From NCBI GenBank assembly GCA_023144145.1, contig JAGLGG010000028.1, positions 1 through 9,326 of the forward strand: a stretch of DNA of 9,326 nt, in the 5' to 3' direction. The notes beneath the pieces are model-generated. The model was not told the DNA's origin. It saw nothing but the letters and a program-made list of their open reading frames with translations, and searched no databases. Source of the stretch: Anaerolineales bacterium (GTDB lineage: Bacteria > Chloroflexota > Anaerolineae > Anaerolineales > E44-bin32). Below, piece by piece: positions 1 to 6,374 of the stretch. How positions within the stretch are numbered: position 1 is the first letter of the stretch; each line of letters begins with the position of its first letter. Position numbers and translations under genes: made by a program.

Positions 1-944
1 GGGCCGGAGACCTCATCGCCGGAGACGAAGCTGGCGTAGTTGCCTTCAGCTGCCGCGCCGGCAGTGTCGATAAACGGTTGTCCAAATACGCCATCGTCAC
101 TGAAGAAGATCGTATCTTCTAATCCCACTTCCTTCATTTGTGATGCGATCAAAGCGCCTTCTGTTACGTAACCTCCAAAGAAGATCAATTCAGGTGATCC
201 GGTAGCCACAAGAGTGAGATTTGCTCGGAAATCCGTATCGCCAACCTGAACACCTTCGAATGCTGTTACAGTTCCACCCAGCAGCTCGAACGCTTCCTGA
301 AATAGGCTAGCTAATCCGAGCCCGTAATCTGAGTTGTCGTGCATGACGGCGACAGTCGAGATGCCCATGGTGTTGAGGATGTAATCGGCATCGACGTCAC
401 CTTGGAGCTTGTCGCTGAGTGCAACACGGTTGCAGATATCGCAATCCGCACTTGTAACAGCGGGATTGGTCGCGCTGGCGGATACGAAGGGGATGCGTGC
501 AGCTTTGAAGATCGGCACTAGGCCGAGCGTTTCGCCGGTGCAGGTTCCGCCAGCAACACCGACGATGCTTGGGTCAGCTGCGAAGCCGTTCCCAACCACG
601 GTAGCTGCATCACCATCGCAAGCCCCGTCTTGAATATCGAGTTCATAATCGTGGCCAAGCAGGCCTCCAGCAGCATTAAGATCGCTGACAGCAAGCTGGT
701 AAGACTGTGAGATATCGAGACCGAATTCGGGGATTGGGCCGGTCAAAGCCACGGAAGCGCCAAGACGAACTGGCTCGCCAGGAGCGACTACGACGTAGCC
801 CGCTGCTTCGAGCTCTGCGGCGTCCATTCCATTGAGCAGACCGGTCACTTCATCAGGTTCTGGTGTGGAGGCACTCTTGCAAGCGCCTAAGACCAGCGCA
901 GCAACAACGAGTACCCCTAGTAAAAGGTAACTGTGTCTCTTCAT
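1..944 (-). CDS. LivK-like branched-chain amino acid ABC transporter substrate-binding lipoprotein (3' end outside window)
   Basis: This is a periplasmic-binding-protein type I lipoprotein, anchored outside the membrane, that should capture an amino-acid-like ligand for an ABC importer. I translated 314 codons from the ATG at 944-942; the frame is open to the window edge, so the C-terminus is missing. Residues 1-22 are a lipoprotein signal: K2 R3, a hydrophobic stretch, then lipobox LGAC with Cys22. After a linker, the ligand-binding domain begins near residue 59 with RLGASVALTGP. C109 (in DGACDG) and C135 (in GGTCTG) match the positions of the LivJ/LivK disulfide, and ATNPAVT at 158-164 is also family-typical. 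A further pair, C168 and C171 (DCDIC), is unusual. The start is supported by a strong GGAGGAG at about 950-957 on this strand. Family assignment is firm; the actual ligand is unknown, and no transporter partner is visible in the window. Confidence 0.93.
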   Translation of the reverse strand, partial: MKRHSYLLLGVLVVAALVLGACKSASTPEPDEVTGLLNGMDAAELEAAGYVVVAPGEPVRLGASVALTGPIPEFGLDISQSYQLAVSDLNAAGGLLGHDYELDIQDGACDGDAATVVGNGFAADPSIVGVAGGTCTGETLGLVPIFKAARIPFVSASATNPAVTSADCDICNRVALSDKLQGDVDADYILNTMGISTVAVMHDNSDYGLGLASLFQEAFELLGGTVTAFEGVQVGDTDFRANLTLVATGSPELIFFGGYVTEGALIASQMKEVGLEDTIFFSDDGVFGQPFIDTAGAAAEGNYASFVSGDEVSG

Positions 945-1012
945 CTCTTCTCCTCCTCGAGAGAATTTAATTTAAAAAAGTTCACATGATTTTTTTAAGC
1001 AACTTGTATGTT

Positions 1013-1046
1013 CTTTAAGGGCGCCTCCTTTCGCGTTATCTTAAAG
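1013..1046 (-). repeat. Inverted repeat flanking an orphan Shine-Dalgarno motif in the livK-like leader
   Basis: CTTTAAG at 1013-1019 and CTTAAAG at 1040-1046 are perfect 7-base inverted arms with a 20-base loop. On the minus strand the loop carries AAAGGAGG (1031-1024), a near-ideal Shine-Dalgarno sequence, yet no ATG, GTG or TTG follows at usable spacing. It lies about 80 bases upstream of the livK-like start, which has its own strong ribosome-binding site. It could be a leader hairpin, an operator or a ribosome standby site. The arms are A+T rich, so chance is a real alternative. Confidence 0.35.
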
Positions 1047-1210
1047 TTGTTAAAATCGCATTGTTCGCCACAAATGAAAAAAAGACCTTGTTTAGCGAAA
1101 ATTGGAGCAATTAACCGCAAATGGTACCAATGAAGTTGTCCAATGTAAAGGTTTCGAGCTCAGTGCACTCGTAGGATGATCCTATAAACTTGACCATTTT
1201 GCCTAGTGCT

Positions 1211-1239
1211 TTGTCAAGGATAAAGATACCATTCATAAA
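1211..1239 (+). promoter_or_regulatory. Candidate sigma-70-like promoter for yraN-miaA
   Basis: TTGTCA at 1211-1216 (5 of 6 to consensus) is separated by 17 bases from CATAAA at 1234-1239 (4 of 6). It points toward yraN and would give a leader of roughly 95 bases that includes the inverted repeat at 1273-1321. A second possible -35, TTGACG at 1256-1261, has no good -10 at 17 bases. This rests on pattern matching alone. Confidence 0.3.
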
Positions 1240-1272
1240 CCGGGTAGCTGCAACCTTGACGAATGCTTATGT

Positions 1273-1321
1273 TGTTCCGTCCTTTTTCTATCCTTTCTAA
1301 ATAATCATGTTGGACGGAACA
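1273..1321 (+). repeat. 10-base perfect inverted repeat just upstream of the yraN ribosome-binding site
   Basis: TGTTCCGTCC at 1273-1282 is exactly complementary to GGACGGAACA at 1312-1321, with a 29-base A+T-rich spacer. The right arm ends three bases before the yraN Shine-Dalgarno GAGGAG (1325-1330). Transcribed, it could form a hairpin beside the ribosome-binding site; as DNA, it could be a widely spaced repressor operator. No T-run follows it, so it does not look like an intrinsic terminator. Confidence 0.5.
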
Positions 1322-1340
1322 CTAGAGGAGATACGATCGA

Positions 1341-1724
1341 ATGATGAGTAATAAAACCTTGGGAGACTTTGGGGAAGAAGTTGCTGCAGATAGCTTAAGG
1401 GCAAAAGGATATCGAATTCTTGCGCGTAATTGGCGGACTTCAGCAGGGGAGATCGATATAATCGCTGAACAGAATGATGTCATTGTCTTTGTTGAAGTTA
1501 AAACCCGAACAAGCGATCTTTACGGCACTCCGCAGGACGCAATCACTCAAAACAAGCGTAGAAGGATAATTAGAAGTTCCCTTGTGTATCTGACGGAGAT
1601 GGATCTTCTCGACAGGGATTGGCGCGTGGACATGGTTGCGATTCTATGCGGGCGAAATTGGGTTGTCACAAACGTAGAGCACTATGAAAATGTGATTGAA
1701 GGTTCTATCGAGGAATTTCTATGA
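1341..1724 (+). CDS. yraN: UPF0102 family protein YraN, endonuclease-like
   Basis: This 127-residue protein has the normal length and pattern for UPF0102 (YraN), a small cytoplasmic family with a predicted restriction-endonuclease-like (PD-(D/E)XK) fold and no settled cellular role. The family core is intact: GDFGEEVAADSL near the N-terminus, NWR at 30-32, GEIDII at 36-41 (putative metal ligands E37 and D39), FVEVKTR at 50-56 (E52, K54), and RVDMVAI at 95-101. The start is ATG at 1341, ten bases after GAGGAG (1325-1330); the adjacent ATG at 1344 is an alternative that would change only one residue. The stop TGA at 1722-1724 overlaps the miaA start (ATGA), so the two are almost certainly co-transcribed and translationally coupled. 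Nuclease activity is inferred from the fold, not shown here. Confidence 0.93.
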   Translation: MMSNKTLGDFGEEVAADSLRAKGYRILARNWRTSAGEIDIIAEQNDVIVFVEVKTRTSDLYGTPQDAITQNKRRRIIRSSLVYLTEMDLLDRDWRVDMVAILCGRNWVVTNVEHYENVIEGSIEEFL

Positions 1725-2674
1725 AATCAATGGCGCCTTTGATTGTGATCCTAGGACCAACCGCAGTTGGTAAAACAGAAATATCCATAGGTGTTGCCGA
1801 GAAGTTAAATGGTGAAATCATATCGGCGGACTCAAGGTTATTCTATCGGGGAATGGATGTCGGCACGGCGAAGCCATCTCGCGAACAACTTTCAAGGGTT
1901 CCTCACCATCTCGTTGATGTCGCTAATCCGGACGAGGAATGGAGCCTGGTGAGGTTTTCTTCAGCTGTAGAGCAAATTCTAAACGACATCCAAAACCGGG
2001 GAAAAATTCCATTTTTAGTGGGAGGTACGGGCCAATATGTTATGGCTATAGTAGAAGGATGGATCCCACCACCACGGATTGATGACGAGTCTTTTCGAGA
2101 GGATTTGGAGAAGTTTGCACAGGAAAGAGGAACTGATGCACTGCACCAACGTTTGGCATCCGTCGATTCAGAATCGGCTGAGCGCATTCACCCTTCAAAT
2201 CTACGCCGGGTTATTCGAGCACTAGAAATATTTGAAGCAACTGGTATACCTGCAAGCCAACAACGAGTAAAGTCGCCTCCGCCCTATCAAGTTTTAGAAA
2301 TTGGATTACATCTTCCCAGAGAAGAACTTTATCAACGAATTGATGATCGTATTGACAATATGATTGAGAATGGGTTGGTTGAGGAGGTGCAGGATCTTTT
2401 GCGTTTGGGCTATGCTTCAGAATTACCATCAATGTCTGCGATCGGGTACAAGCAAATCGCAGGGGTTCTTCGTAAAGAGACATCGATTCAGGAGGCGGTG
2501 GGTGAAATGCGCAGGCTTACGCGCCAATATGTTCGTCGTCAGGCAAATTGGTTCAAGCAAGAGGATCCGAACATCTACTGGTTTCTGGCAGATGAGAGTG
2601 CAGTGGATAGGATCATCCAGGTGGTTAAATCATTCACTGCTGGTAACAATGGCGAAGAATCCCCTGATCTCTAA
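1721..2674 (+). CDS. miaA: tRNA dimethylallyltransferase MiaA
   Basis: MiaA transfers a dimethylallyl group from dimethylallyl diphosphate to N6 of A37 in tRNAs that read codons starting with U, giving i6A, which steadies codon pairing. The 317 residues are the usual family length and carry all main motifs: P-loop GPTAVGKT (12-19), ADSRLFYRGMDVGTAKP (36-52), HHLVDVANPDE (62-72), GGTGQY (101-106), LRRVIRALE (161-169), AIGYKQI (240-246) and RQYVRRQANWFK (268-279). The start ATG at 1721 overlaps the yraN stop and has GAGGAA at 1710-1715 just upstream; a second in-frame ATG at 1730 is less well placed. The gene ends 41 bases from the convergent opp-like operon, with no visible terminator between. 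Function is confident. I see no miaB or hfq neighbour. Confidence 0.97.
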   Translation: MKSMAPLIVILGPTAVGKTEISIGVAEKLNGEIISADSRLFYRGMDVGTAKPSREQLSRVPHHLVDVANPDEEWSLVRFSSAVEQILNDIQNRGKIPFLVGGTGQYVMAIVEGWIPPPRIDDESFREDLEKFAQERGTDALHQRLASVDSESAERIHPSNLRRVIRALEIFEATGIPASQQRVKSPPPYQVLEIGLHLPREELYQRIDDRIDNMIENGLVEEVQDLLRLGYASELPSMSAIGYKQIAGVLRKETSIQEAVGEMRRLTRQYVRRQANWFKQEDPNIYWFLADESAVDRIIQVVKSFTAGNNGEESPDL

Positions 2675-2715
2675 TTAGGAATGCCAATGGGAGCGGATTG
2701 GATGTAGGGATTTGC

Positions 2716-3522
2716 CTAGTGTACCGAGTATGGCTTGGAAATTCTTGCCAACCAGGTTCCTAGATTATGTATTGAGAGAATTGTGAAACTCATTGCTGCA
2801 CCTGGGAGAATCGCCAGGTGAGGCATCTGGACCAGGTGCAGTCGTCCGGCATTGAGCATTGAGCCCCATTCAGGCAATGAGGGATCGCCGGCGAAGCCCA
2901 GAAATGTAAGCGTCGTCGCTCCAATGAAAGCCCAGGCAACATGAACGGTCGCAAGAGGAATGAGGCGGAAACCTGCGTTCGGCAAAATGTGAAACCAAGA
3001 ATTCCACACCCAATTTCCACCTAATGCTCGCACAGCATCTACATACCCCATTGACAATGTCTGCTTGAACATCGTCCGGCTAATCCGGGCGAAACCAGGT
3101 ATTCCCCAAATTCCCACTGCAATTATCACAGTTGAAGTGCCTGGACCTAGTCCGGCCACCAAAACCATCGCAAGAAGTAGTCCCGGAATTGCCAGGGATG
3201 AATTGAGTATCCAGAGGATTATTCGATCCGGAAACCCGGGGAATGTGGCTGCGAGAAGGCCGATCAAACCTCCTGCAAGTATCGTAATACTCGCAGCCAA
3301 GATGCTAAGGCCGAGGCTGTATCGAGCACCATACAGAAGCCGGCTTAAAAGATCTCTTCCCAGTGAGTCGGTTCCCAAAACGGTAGTCGTAGAAGGAATC
3401 GATAGTGGATCACTTACAGGTTGTCGTGGGTTGAAGGGTGCGAGTATAGGCGCAGCAAACGCAACCAGTATGACCAAGATTGCCCAGATCAAGGAAAGCG
3501 TGGTGGTCGGCTGCGATTTCAA
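2716..3522 (-). CDS. Peptide/nickel-type ABC transporter permease, OppC/DppC-like
   Basis: This is the second integral-membrane subunit of an Opp/Dpp-type importer (268 residues). Hydrophobic segment 11-28 is followed by the OppC-type extracytoplasmic entry motif LGTDSLGRDLLSRLLYGAR (49-67). The binding-protein-dependent permease domain comes next, with membrane segments near 70-92, 105-125, 130-143, 190-210 and 235-257. The EAA loop that docks the ATPase is DAVRALGG at 162-169, continuing to ILPN (179-182). TFLGFAGDPSLPEWGSMLN (206-224) is the typical C-terminal signature. The start is TTG at 3522-3520, overlapping the upstream permease's TGA by four bases (TTGA). GGAG eight bases upstream supports it, and the first internal Met is too late. 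It is the last gene of the operon; no oppD or oppF ATPase follows, because miaA lies convergent 41 bases away. The substrate cannot be told from the sequence. Confidence 0.94.
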   Translation of the reverse strand: MKSQPTTTLSLIWAILVILVAFAAPILAPFNPRQPVSDPLSIPSTTTVLGTDSLGRDLLSRLLYGARYSLGLSILAASITILAGGLIGLLAATFPGFPDRIILWILNSSLAIPGLLLAMVLVAGLGPGTSTVIIAVGIWGIPGFARISRTMFKQTLSMGYVDAVRALGGNWVWNSWFHILPNAGFRLIPLATVHVAWAFIGATTLTFLGFAGDPSLPEWGSMLNAGRLHLVQMPHLAILPGAAMSFTILSIHNLGTWLARISKPYSVH

Positions 3523-4481
3523 TTCGCCTTCTCCAATCTTGGATCACTTATGAATGCCAAAATATCAGCCAGACTTTGGCTGAAAGTGTAAAACAGGGCG
3601 GCAAGGACGACGATTCCTTGCGCGATCGGGTAGTCCCCTTGCAAAATCGAAGTTACAAGCAAACGACCCAAACCGGGTCTTGAAAAGACGGTCTCAGTAA
3701 CGACCGTTCCAGCGAATAGAAACGAAGCTTCAAGGGCTATAAGCGAAATGGCTGGCGGGAGGGACGGGCGAAGAGCGTGCCAGAGAAGTCGACTTTCCTT
3801 ATTGATGCCTCTCGCCTTTGCGGCAAGCATGTATGGGGCCAACATGCTCTCCTCAAGCCCTGATTGGATCACTCGCGCGATCGCTCCCGAAGATGCAAAA
3901 CCCAGGACCAATGCAGGTAAAAGGAGTTCTTTGGAACTTAATAAGACGCGGCTGCCGCTAATTGTCCGGATCGATAAAGAAAGGATCATGATTGTGAGAA
4001 TTCCAGTAAACGACACAGGTAGCGAAGTGGCTAACCCGGAAATTGTTTCTGCGAGCCACGAACGGTTAGATCCTTTTCTCCAGGCAGCAATAATTCCCAA
4101 ACCCAGTCCAAGAATGACCGCGATACAAAGTGAAAGCAGGGCCAAGGAGGCAGTGTGCTGGAATTGCTCCATGATGACCGTGATTACGGAGCGGTTGGTA
4201 TATAAAGAATTTCCGAGATTTCCCTTCAAAAGCGATGATAGGAAATCCAAATATTGTGTGGTTAGAGGTTGATCCAAACCAAGACTAACTCTAAGTACCT
4301 CTGCTTGTAGTGGGGTTGCGAGTCCTTGAGCAAGCAAGCTGCTCAGGGGATCGCCGGCAGCGAGCCGCAATGCAAAAAAGGTAATTGTCACAGCTGTCAG
4401 TGCTGTGAGAAGGCCAAATATTAGACGCTGACCGATAGCGATCAGGGTGCGCGACGCAGGTCGATTAAGTAAGGGAACCAT
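3519..4481 (-). CDS. Peptide/nickel-type ABC transporter permease, OppB/DppB-like
   Basis: This is the first membrane-spanning subunit of the importer (320 residues as drawn). Family features in order: first membrane helix about 20-40 ending in ALRLAAGDP, LGLDQPLTTQYLDFL (67-81) followed by LKGNLGNSL (85-93), a permease domain of about five helices from about 108 to 310, the ATPase-docking EAA loop AAKARGINKES (220-230) continuing to ALRP (236-239), and FSRPGLGRLLVTSI (266-279). The ATG at 4481 overlaps the binding-protein gene by 40 bases and has no well-spaced ribosome-binding site: AGGG directly abuts it. A CTG at 4445-4443 (codon 13) would give a 4-base overlap with the oppA-like stop and a more standard N-terminus, so the true start is uncertain. 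It is translationally linked to both neighbours. Confidence 0.94.
   Translation of the reverse strand: MVPLLNRPASRTLIAIGQRLIFGLLTALTAVTITFFALRLAAGDPLSSLLAQGLATPLQAEVLRVSLGLDQPLTTQYLDFLSSLLKGNLGNSLYTNRSVITVIMEQFQHTASLALLSLCIAVILGLGLGIIAAWRKGSNRSWLAETISGLATSLPVSFTGILTIMILSLSIRTISGSRVLLSSKELLLPALVLGFASSGAIARVIQSGLEESMLAPYMLAAKARGINKESRLLWHALRPSLPPAISLIALEASFLFAGTVVTETVFSRPGLGRLLVTSILQGDYPIAQGIVVLAALFYTFSQSLADILAFISDPRLEKAN
3531..3534 (-). promoter_or_regulatory. Shine-Dalgarno site that fixes the TTG start of the oppC-like gene
   Basis: On the minus strand GGAG at 3534-3531 lies eight bases before the TTG at 3522-3520, inside the last codons of the upstream permease gene. This spacing is normal, and it supports the TTG start and its 4-base overlap with the preceding stop. 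Confidence 0.6.
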
Positions 4482-6034
4482 CCCTGGGGTGAAAAATGAA
4501 GTCCGATTATATCGCTTCGAACGACAACCAAATTAACGTAGTCACGGATCGGAATTAATAGCGCTTGCTCTCTAATCATTTCAGAGATTTGCGAATAATA
4601 CAACTGTCGCTCTTGGGCATCATGGGTGGCTGCCTTGGCTTGCGATAACAACTTATCCAGCTCAGCATCACTTTGACCACTCCAGTTGTAAAACCCGTCG
4701 GTTGAGTAAAAAGAGCTCAGAAGGTCGGGATCCGTTCCGAAAAAATTAATGCCGATTAAGTTATACTCGCCAGAATCTTGTAATTGTCGCAATGGGCCAA
4801 AGCCCGGGGCGATTTCAAGGCTTACCTGAATCCCAAGATTTTCCCATGTTGCGCTCATCAGTTGAGCCACTTCTGAATTTGACCCCCAAGGAGGTGCAAC
4901 TATGGAAAGCTCCAGGGGCGTTTCGTCCTTGCTTCGCACTCGGGAGCCCGGCTCTATGCGCCATCCGAGCTCATCTAGTTGTTCAACCGCGAAATCCGGG
5001 TCATAGTCTGGATATGGTGAGGTCGTTGTATAGCTAAATAACTGGTGCGACAGAGGACCTTCTGCGACGGGCGAATAGGCGCCGAATATCGTGTCGACGA
5101 TGAATTGTCTATCTAATGCAGTGATTAAGATTTCTCTCAGACGAGCATCACTCGTCGGCGATTTCGAGCTATTGAAAAAAAATTGAGTAGGCTGGCCAGG
5201 AATGGGGACTGGTTGGAATTCGAATTCTCCAGTCTCGAGCAGACGATCAACCTCCTGGGGTGGAATTTCCCCAATAATGTCTATTTCACCCGTCTCAAGG
5301 GCAAAACTGCGTGTGGCTGGATCCTCGTAGAACTTGAAAATGATTTCATCAATCGCGGCAATATTTTGTTGGTACACGCTCGGCGCCCAAGCATAATCCG
5401 GATTCTTCCTTAAGATCAGATGGTCATTAGGTATGTACTCAACGAAGCGATAGGGACCTGTGCCAACTTGATGGAATTGATATTCGGTGGGCCCCCATTT
5501 CCCCAAAGCAGAGGGTGAAGCCATGCCCAGATAAACTTGCGAGAGCGAGTCGAGCAGAGGGGCGTAAGGGGCGGTCAGGTGAATGGCGACGGAAAATTCG
5601 CTCAATACTTCCACTTGCTCGAATGGCCCCAACATTATGACAGCTTTCTGAGAAAGATGATCTGGATTAACAATGTAGTTTAAATTCGCTTCTACCGAAT
5701 TCGCGTTAAAATCTGTGCCATCGTGGAAGACAACGTCTTCTCGAAGTTCGAAAGTATATGTCAGTGCATCCGGGGATATTGTCCAGCTTTGAGCGAGCCC
5801 AGGCACGAAATCTCCAGTATCAGGATCTTGGAAGACCAAAGTGTCATAAACTGAACTCAGTGGAATTCCTAATTCTGCGGATGCATTTATATGGGGGTCA
5901 ATGCCGGAAGGAGAGAGAGTTAGGCCATAGGAAATGCTCTCGATCTGACTTTTTCCGTTCTTGCACGAACTCAGGCCAACAAACAGGCTGAGCATGAAAA
6001 ATAATAGGGAGGGTCTCAGCAGGATTCGTTTCAA
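4442..6034 (-). CDS. Extracellular solute-binding lipoprotein, family 5 (OppA/DppA/NikA type)
   Basis: This 530-residue family 5 binding protein captures peptides, nickel chelates or other solutes and delivers them to the two downstream permeases. A lipoprotein signal spans residues 1-24: KR at 2-3, a hydrophobic stretch, and lipobox LSSC with Cys24, so the mature protein is lipid-anchored outside the membrane. Family marks include SGIDPHINAS (43-52), the signature stretch around VPGLAQSW (77-84), TYTFELREDVVFHDGT (92-107), VGTGPYRFVEY near 195, and a full C-terminal lobe to residue 530. The start is TTG at 6034-6032: an in-frame TAG at 6070-6068 lies upstream with no ATG or GTG between, and AAGGA sits three bases before the TTG. 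The first internal Met (14) would destroy the signal. It is the first gene of the operon. Substrate is unknown; family 5 sequence alone does not predict it. Confidence 0.95.
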   Translation of the reverse strand: MKRILLRPSLLFFMLSLFVGLSSCKNGKSQIESISYGLTLSPSGIDPHINASAELGIPLSSVYDTLVFQDPDTGDFVPGLAQSWTISPDALTYTFELREDVVFHDGTDFNANSVEANLNYIVNPDHLSQKAVIMLGPFEQVEVLSEFSVAIHLTAPYAPLLDSLSQVYLGMASPSALGKWGPTEYQFHQVGTGPYRFVEYIPNDHLILRKNPDYAWAPSVYQQNIAAIDEIIFKFYEDPATRSFALETGEIDIIGEIPPQEVDRLLETGEFEFQPVPIPGQPTQFFFNSSKSPTSDARLREILITALDRQFIVDTIFGAYSPVAEGPLSHQLFSYTTTSPYPDYDPDFAVEQLDELGWRIEPGSRVRSKDETPLELSIVAPPWGSNSEVAQLMSATWENLGIQVSLEIAPGFGPLRQLQDSGEYNLIGINFFGTDPDLLSSFYSTDGFYNWSGQSDAELDKLLSQAKAATHDAQERQLYYSQISEMIREQALLIPIRDYVNLVVVRSDIIGLHFSPQGWFPYLIDLRRAP

Positions 6035-6156
6035 TTGTCCTTCGCCCGTGTCTTTTTCTTGATTTGCCTAGATGGTTGCGGATTTTCTTCAGGAAATAGT
6101 GCCGTCTGGATATGAGTTTCTCAAAAATCGACAGCCAACTCCAGGAACATGGGCGC

Positions 6157-6184
6157 AGTATATCATGAATGATTGCACTGAAAA
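6157..6184 (-). promoter_or_regulatory. Candidate promoter for the opp-like operon, extended -10 type
   Basis: On the minus strand TTTTCA (6184-6179, 4 of 6) lies 16 bases from TATACT (6162-6157, 5 of 6). The -10 is preceded by TGA (6165-6163), which fits an extended -10 (TGn). Transcription would begin near 6150, about 115 bases upstream of the TTG start. Pattern match only, but the best promoter-like element in the region. Confidence 0.38.
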
Positions 6185-6199
6185 AACTGGCCTCAGTGC
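6175..6199. repeat. Inverted repeat overlapping the candidate opp promoter -35
   Basis: GCACTGA at 6175-6181 is exactly complementary to TCAGTGC at 6193-6199, with an 11-base spacer. It covers the candidate -35 hexamer of the minus-strand promoter, a position typical of repressor or activator binding. No regulator gene is present in the window to pair with it. Confidence 0.35.
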
Positions 6200-6284
6200 G
6201 AGTGGAGGGGCGTATACCGGTCCTCTTCTTGCGATCGCCCTTTTTCAATGCAACCATAAATGGATTTGCACAAAGTGTTTCAAA

Positions 6285-6313
6285 TTTAGAAATTGCGTGG
6301 GAAGAATTACTAT
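6285..6313 (+). promoter_or_regulatory. Weak candidate promoter for mutS
   Basis: TTTAGA at 6285-6290 and TACTAT at 6308-6313 each match consensus at 4 of 6 positions with a 17-base spacer. This would give a leader of about 55 bases before the mutS ATG. It is a weak match in A+T-rich sequence and may be chance. Confidence 0.22.
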
Positions 6314-6374
6314 ACAAGGGAAGATGGATCATATGCTTGCCGAATCCGTTGGTGCATCTTAGAATGCGTACGAA

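Larger units (their letters stand above)
945..1340. other. Divergent intergenic region between livK-like gene and yraN
   Basis: These 396 bases lie between two divergently transcribed genes. I see no credible gene: the open frames are tiny and lack ribosome-binding sites (for example a 16-codon frame from 1121). The livK-proximal part (961-1060) is A+T rich. The region holds two inverted repeats (1013-1046 and 1273-1321), a 13-base palindrome at 1172-1184 (TAGGATGATCCTA), and a short palindrome at 1122-1129 (TGGTACCA). There is one candidate sigma-70-like promoter toward yraN at 1211-1239. I found no convincing -35/-10 pair for the livK-like gene. No tRNA, terminator or recognised riboswitch was seen. 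Confidence 0.7.
6035..6374. other. Divergent intergenic region between the opp-like operon and mutS
   Basis: These 340 bases should drive both the opp-like operon (minus) and mutS (plus). I see a candidate promoter for each direction and a 7-base inverted repeat over the minus-strand -35. A smaller repeat, ATCAT-GA-ATGAT, lies at 6162-6173 beside its -10. Two plus-strand open frames cross the region (6072-6362 and 6169-6378), but both lack ribosome-binding sites and any recognisable domain. The second ends in an ATGA overlap with mutS. I treat them as non-coding by default. Confidence 0.65.

Noticed and set aside
339..633. Two plus-strand frames inside the livK-like gene
   Set aside because: They are antisense shadows of a strongly supported binding-protein gene.
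1273..1321. Reading the 10-base inverted repeat as an intrinsic terminator
   Set aside because: The loop is long (29 bases) and no T-run follows either arm on either strand.
1757..1877. MiaA motif reads ADSRLFYRGMD, seeming to lack the Gln found in many ADSxQxY versions
   Set aside because: As I recall, E. coli MiaA also has Leu at this place (DSALIY), so this is a known variant and not a defect.
3065..3553. 162-codon plus-strand open frame antisense to the oppC-like gene
   Set aside because: It mirrors a clear permease gene, has no ribosome-binding site or domain, and its composition is explained by the opposite frame.
3748..4272. 174-codon plus-strand open frame antisense to the oppB-like gene
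   Set aside because: Shadow of the permease coding sequence; no family features.
6072..6362. 96-codon plus-strand open frame upstream of mutS with two CxxC-like cysteines (CNHKWICTKC)
   Set aside because: The cysteine spacing hints at a zinc ribbon. However, there is no ribosome-binding site, the frame overlaps candidate promoters, and nothing else in it looks like a protein domain.
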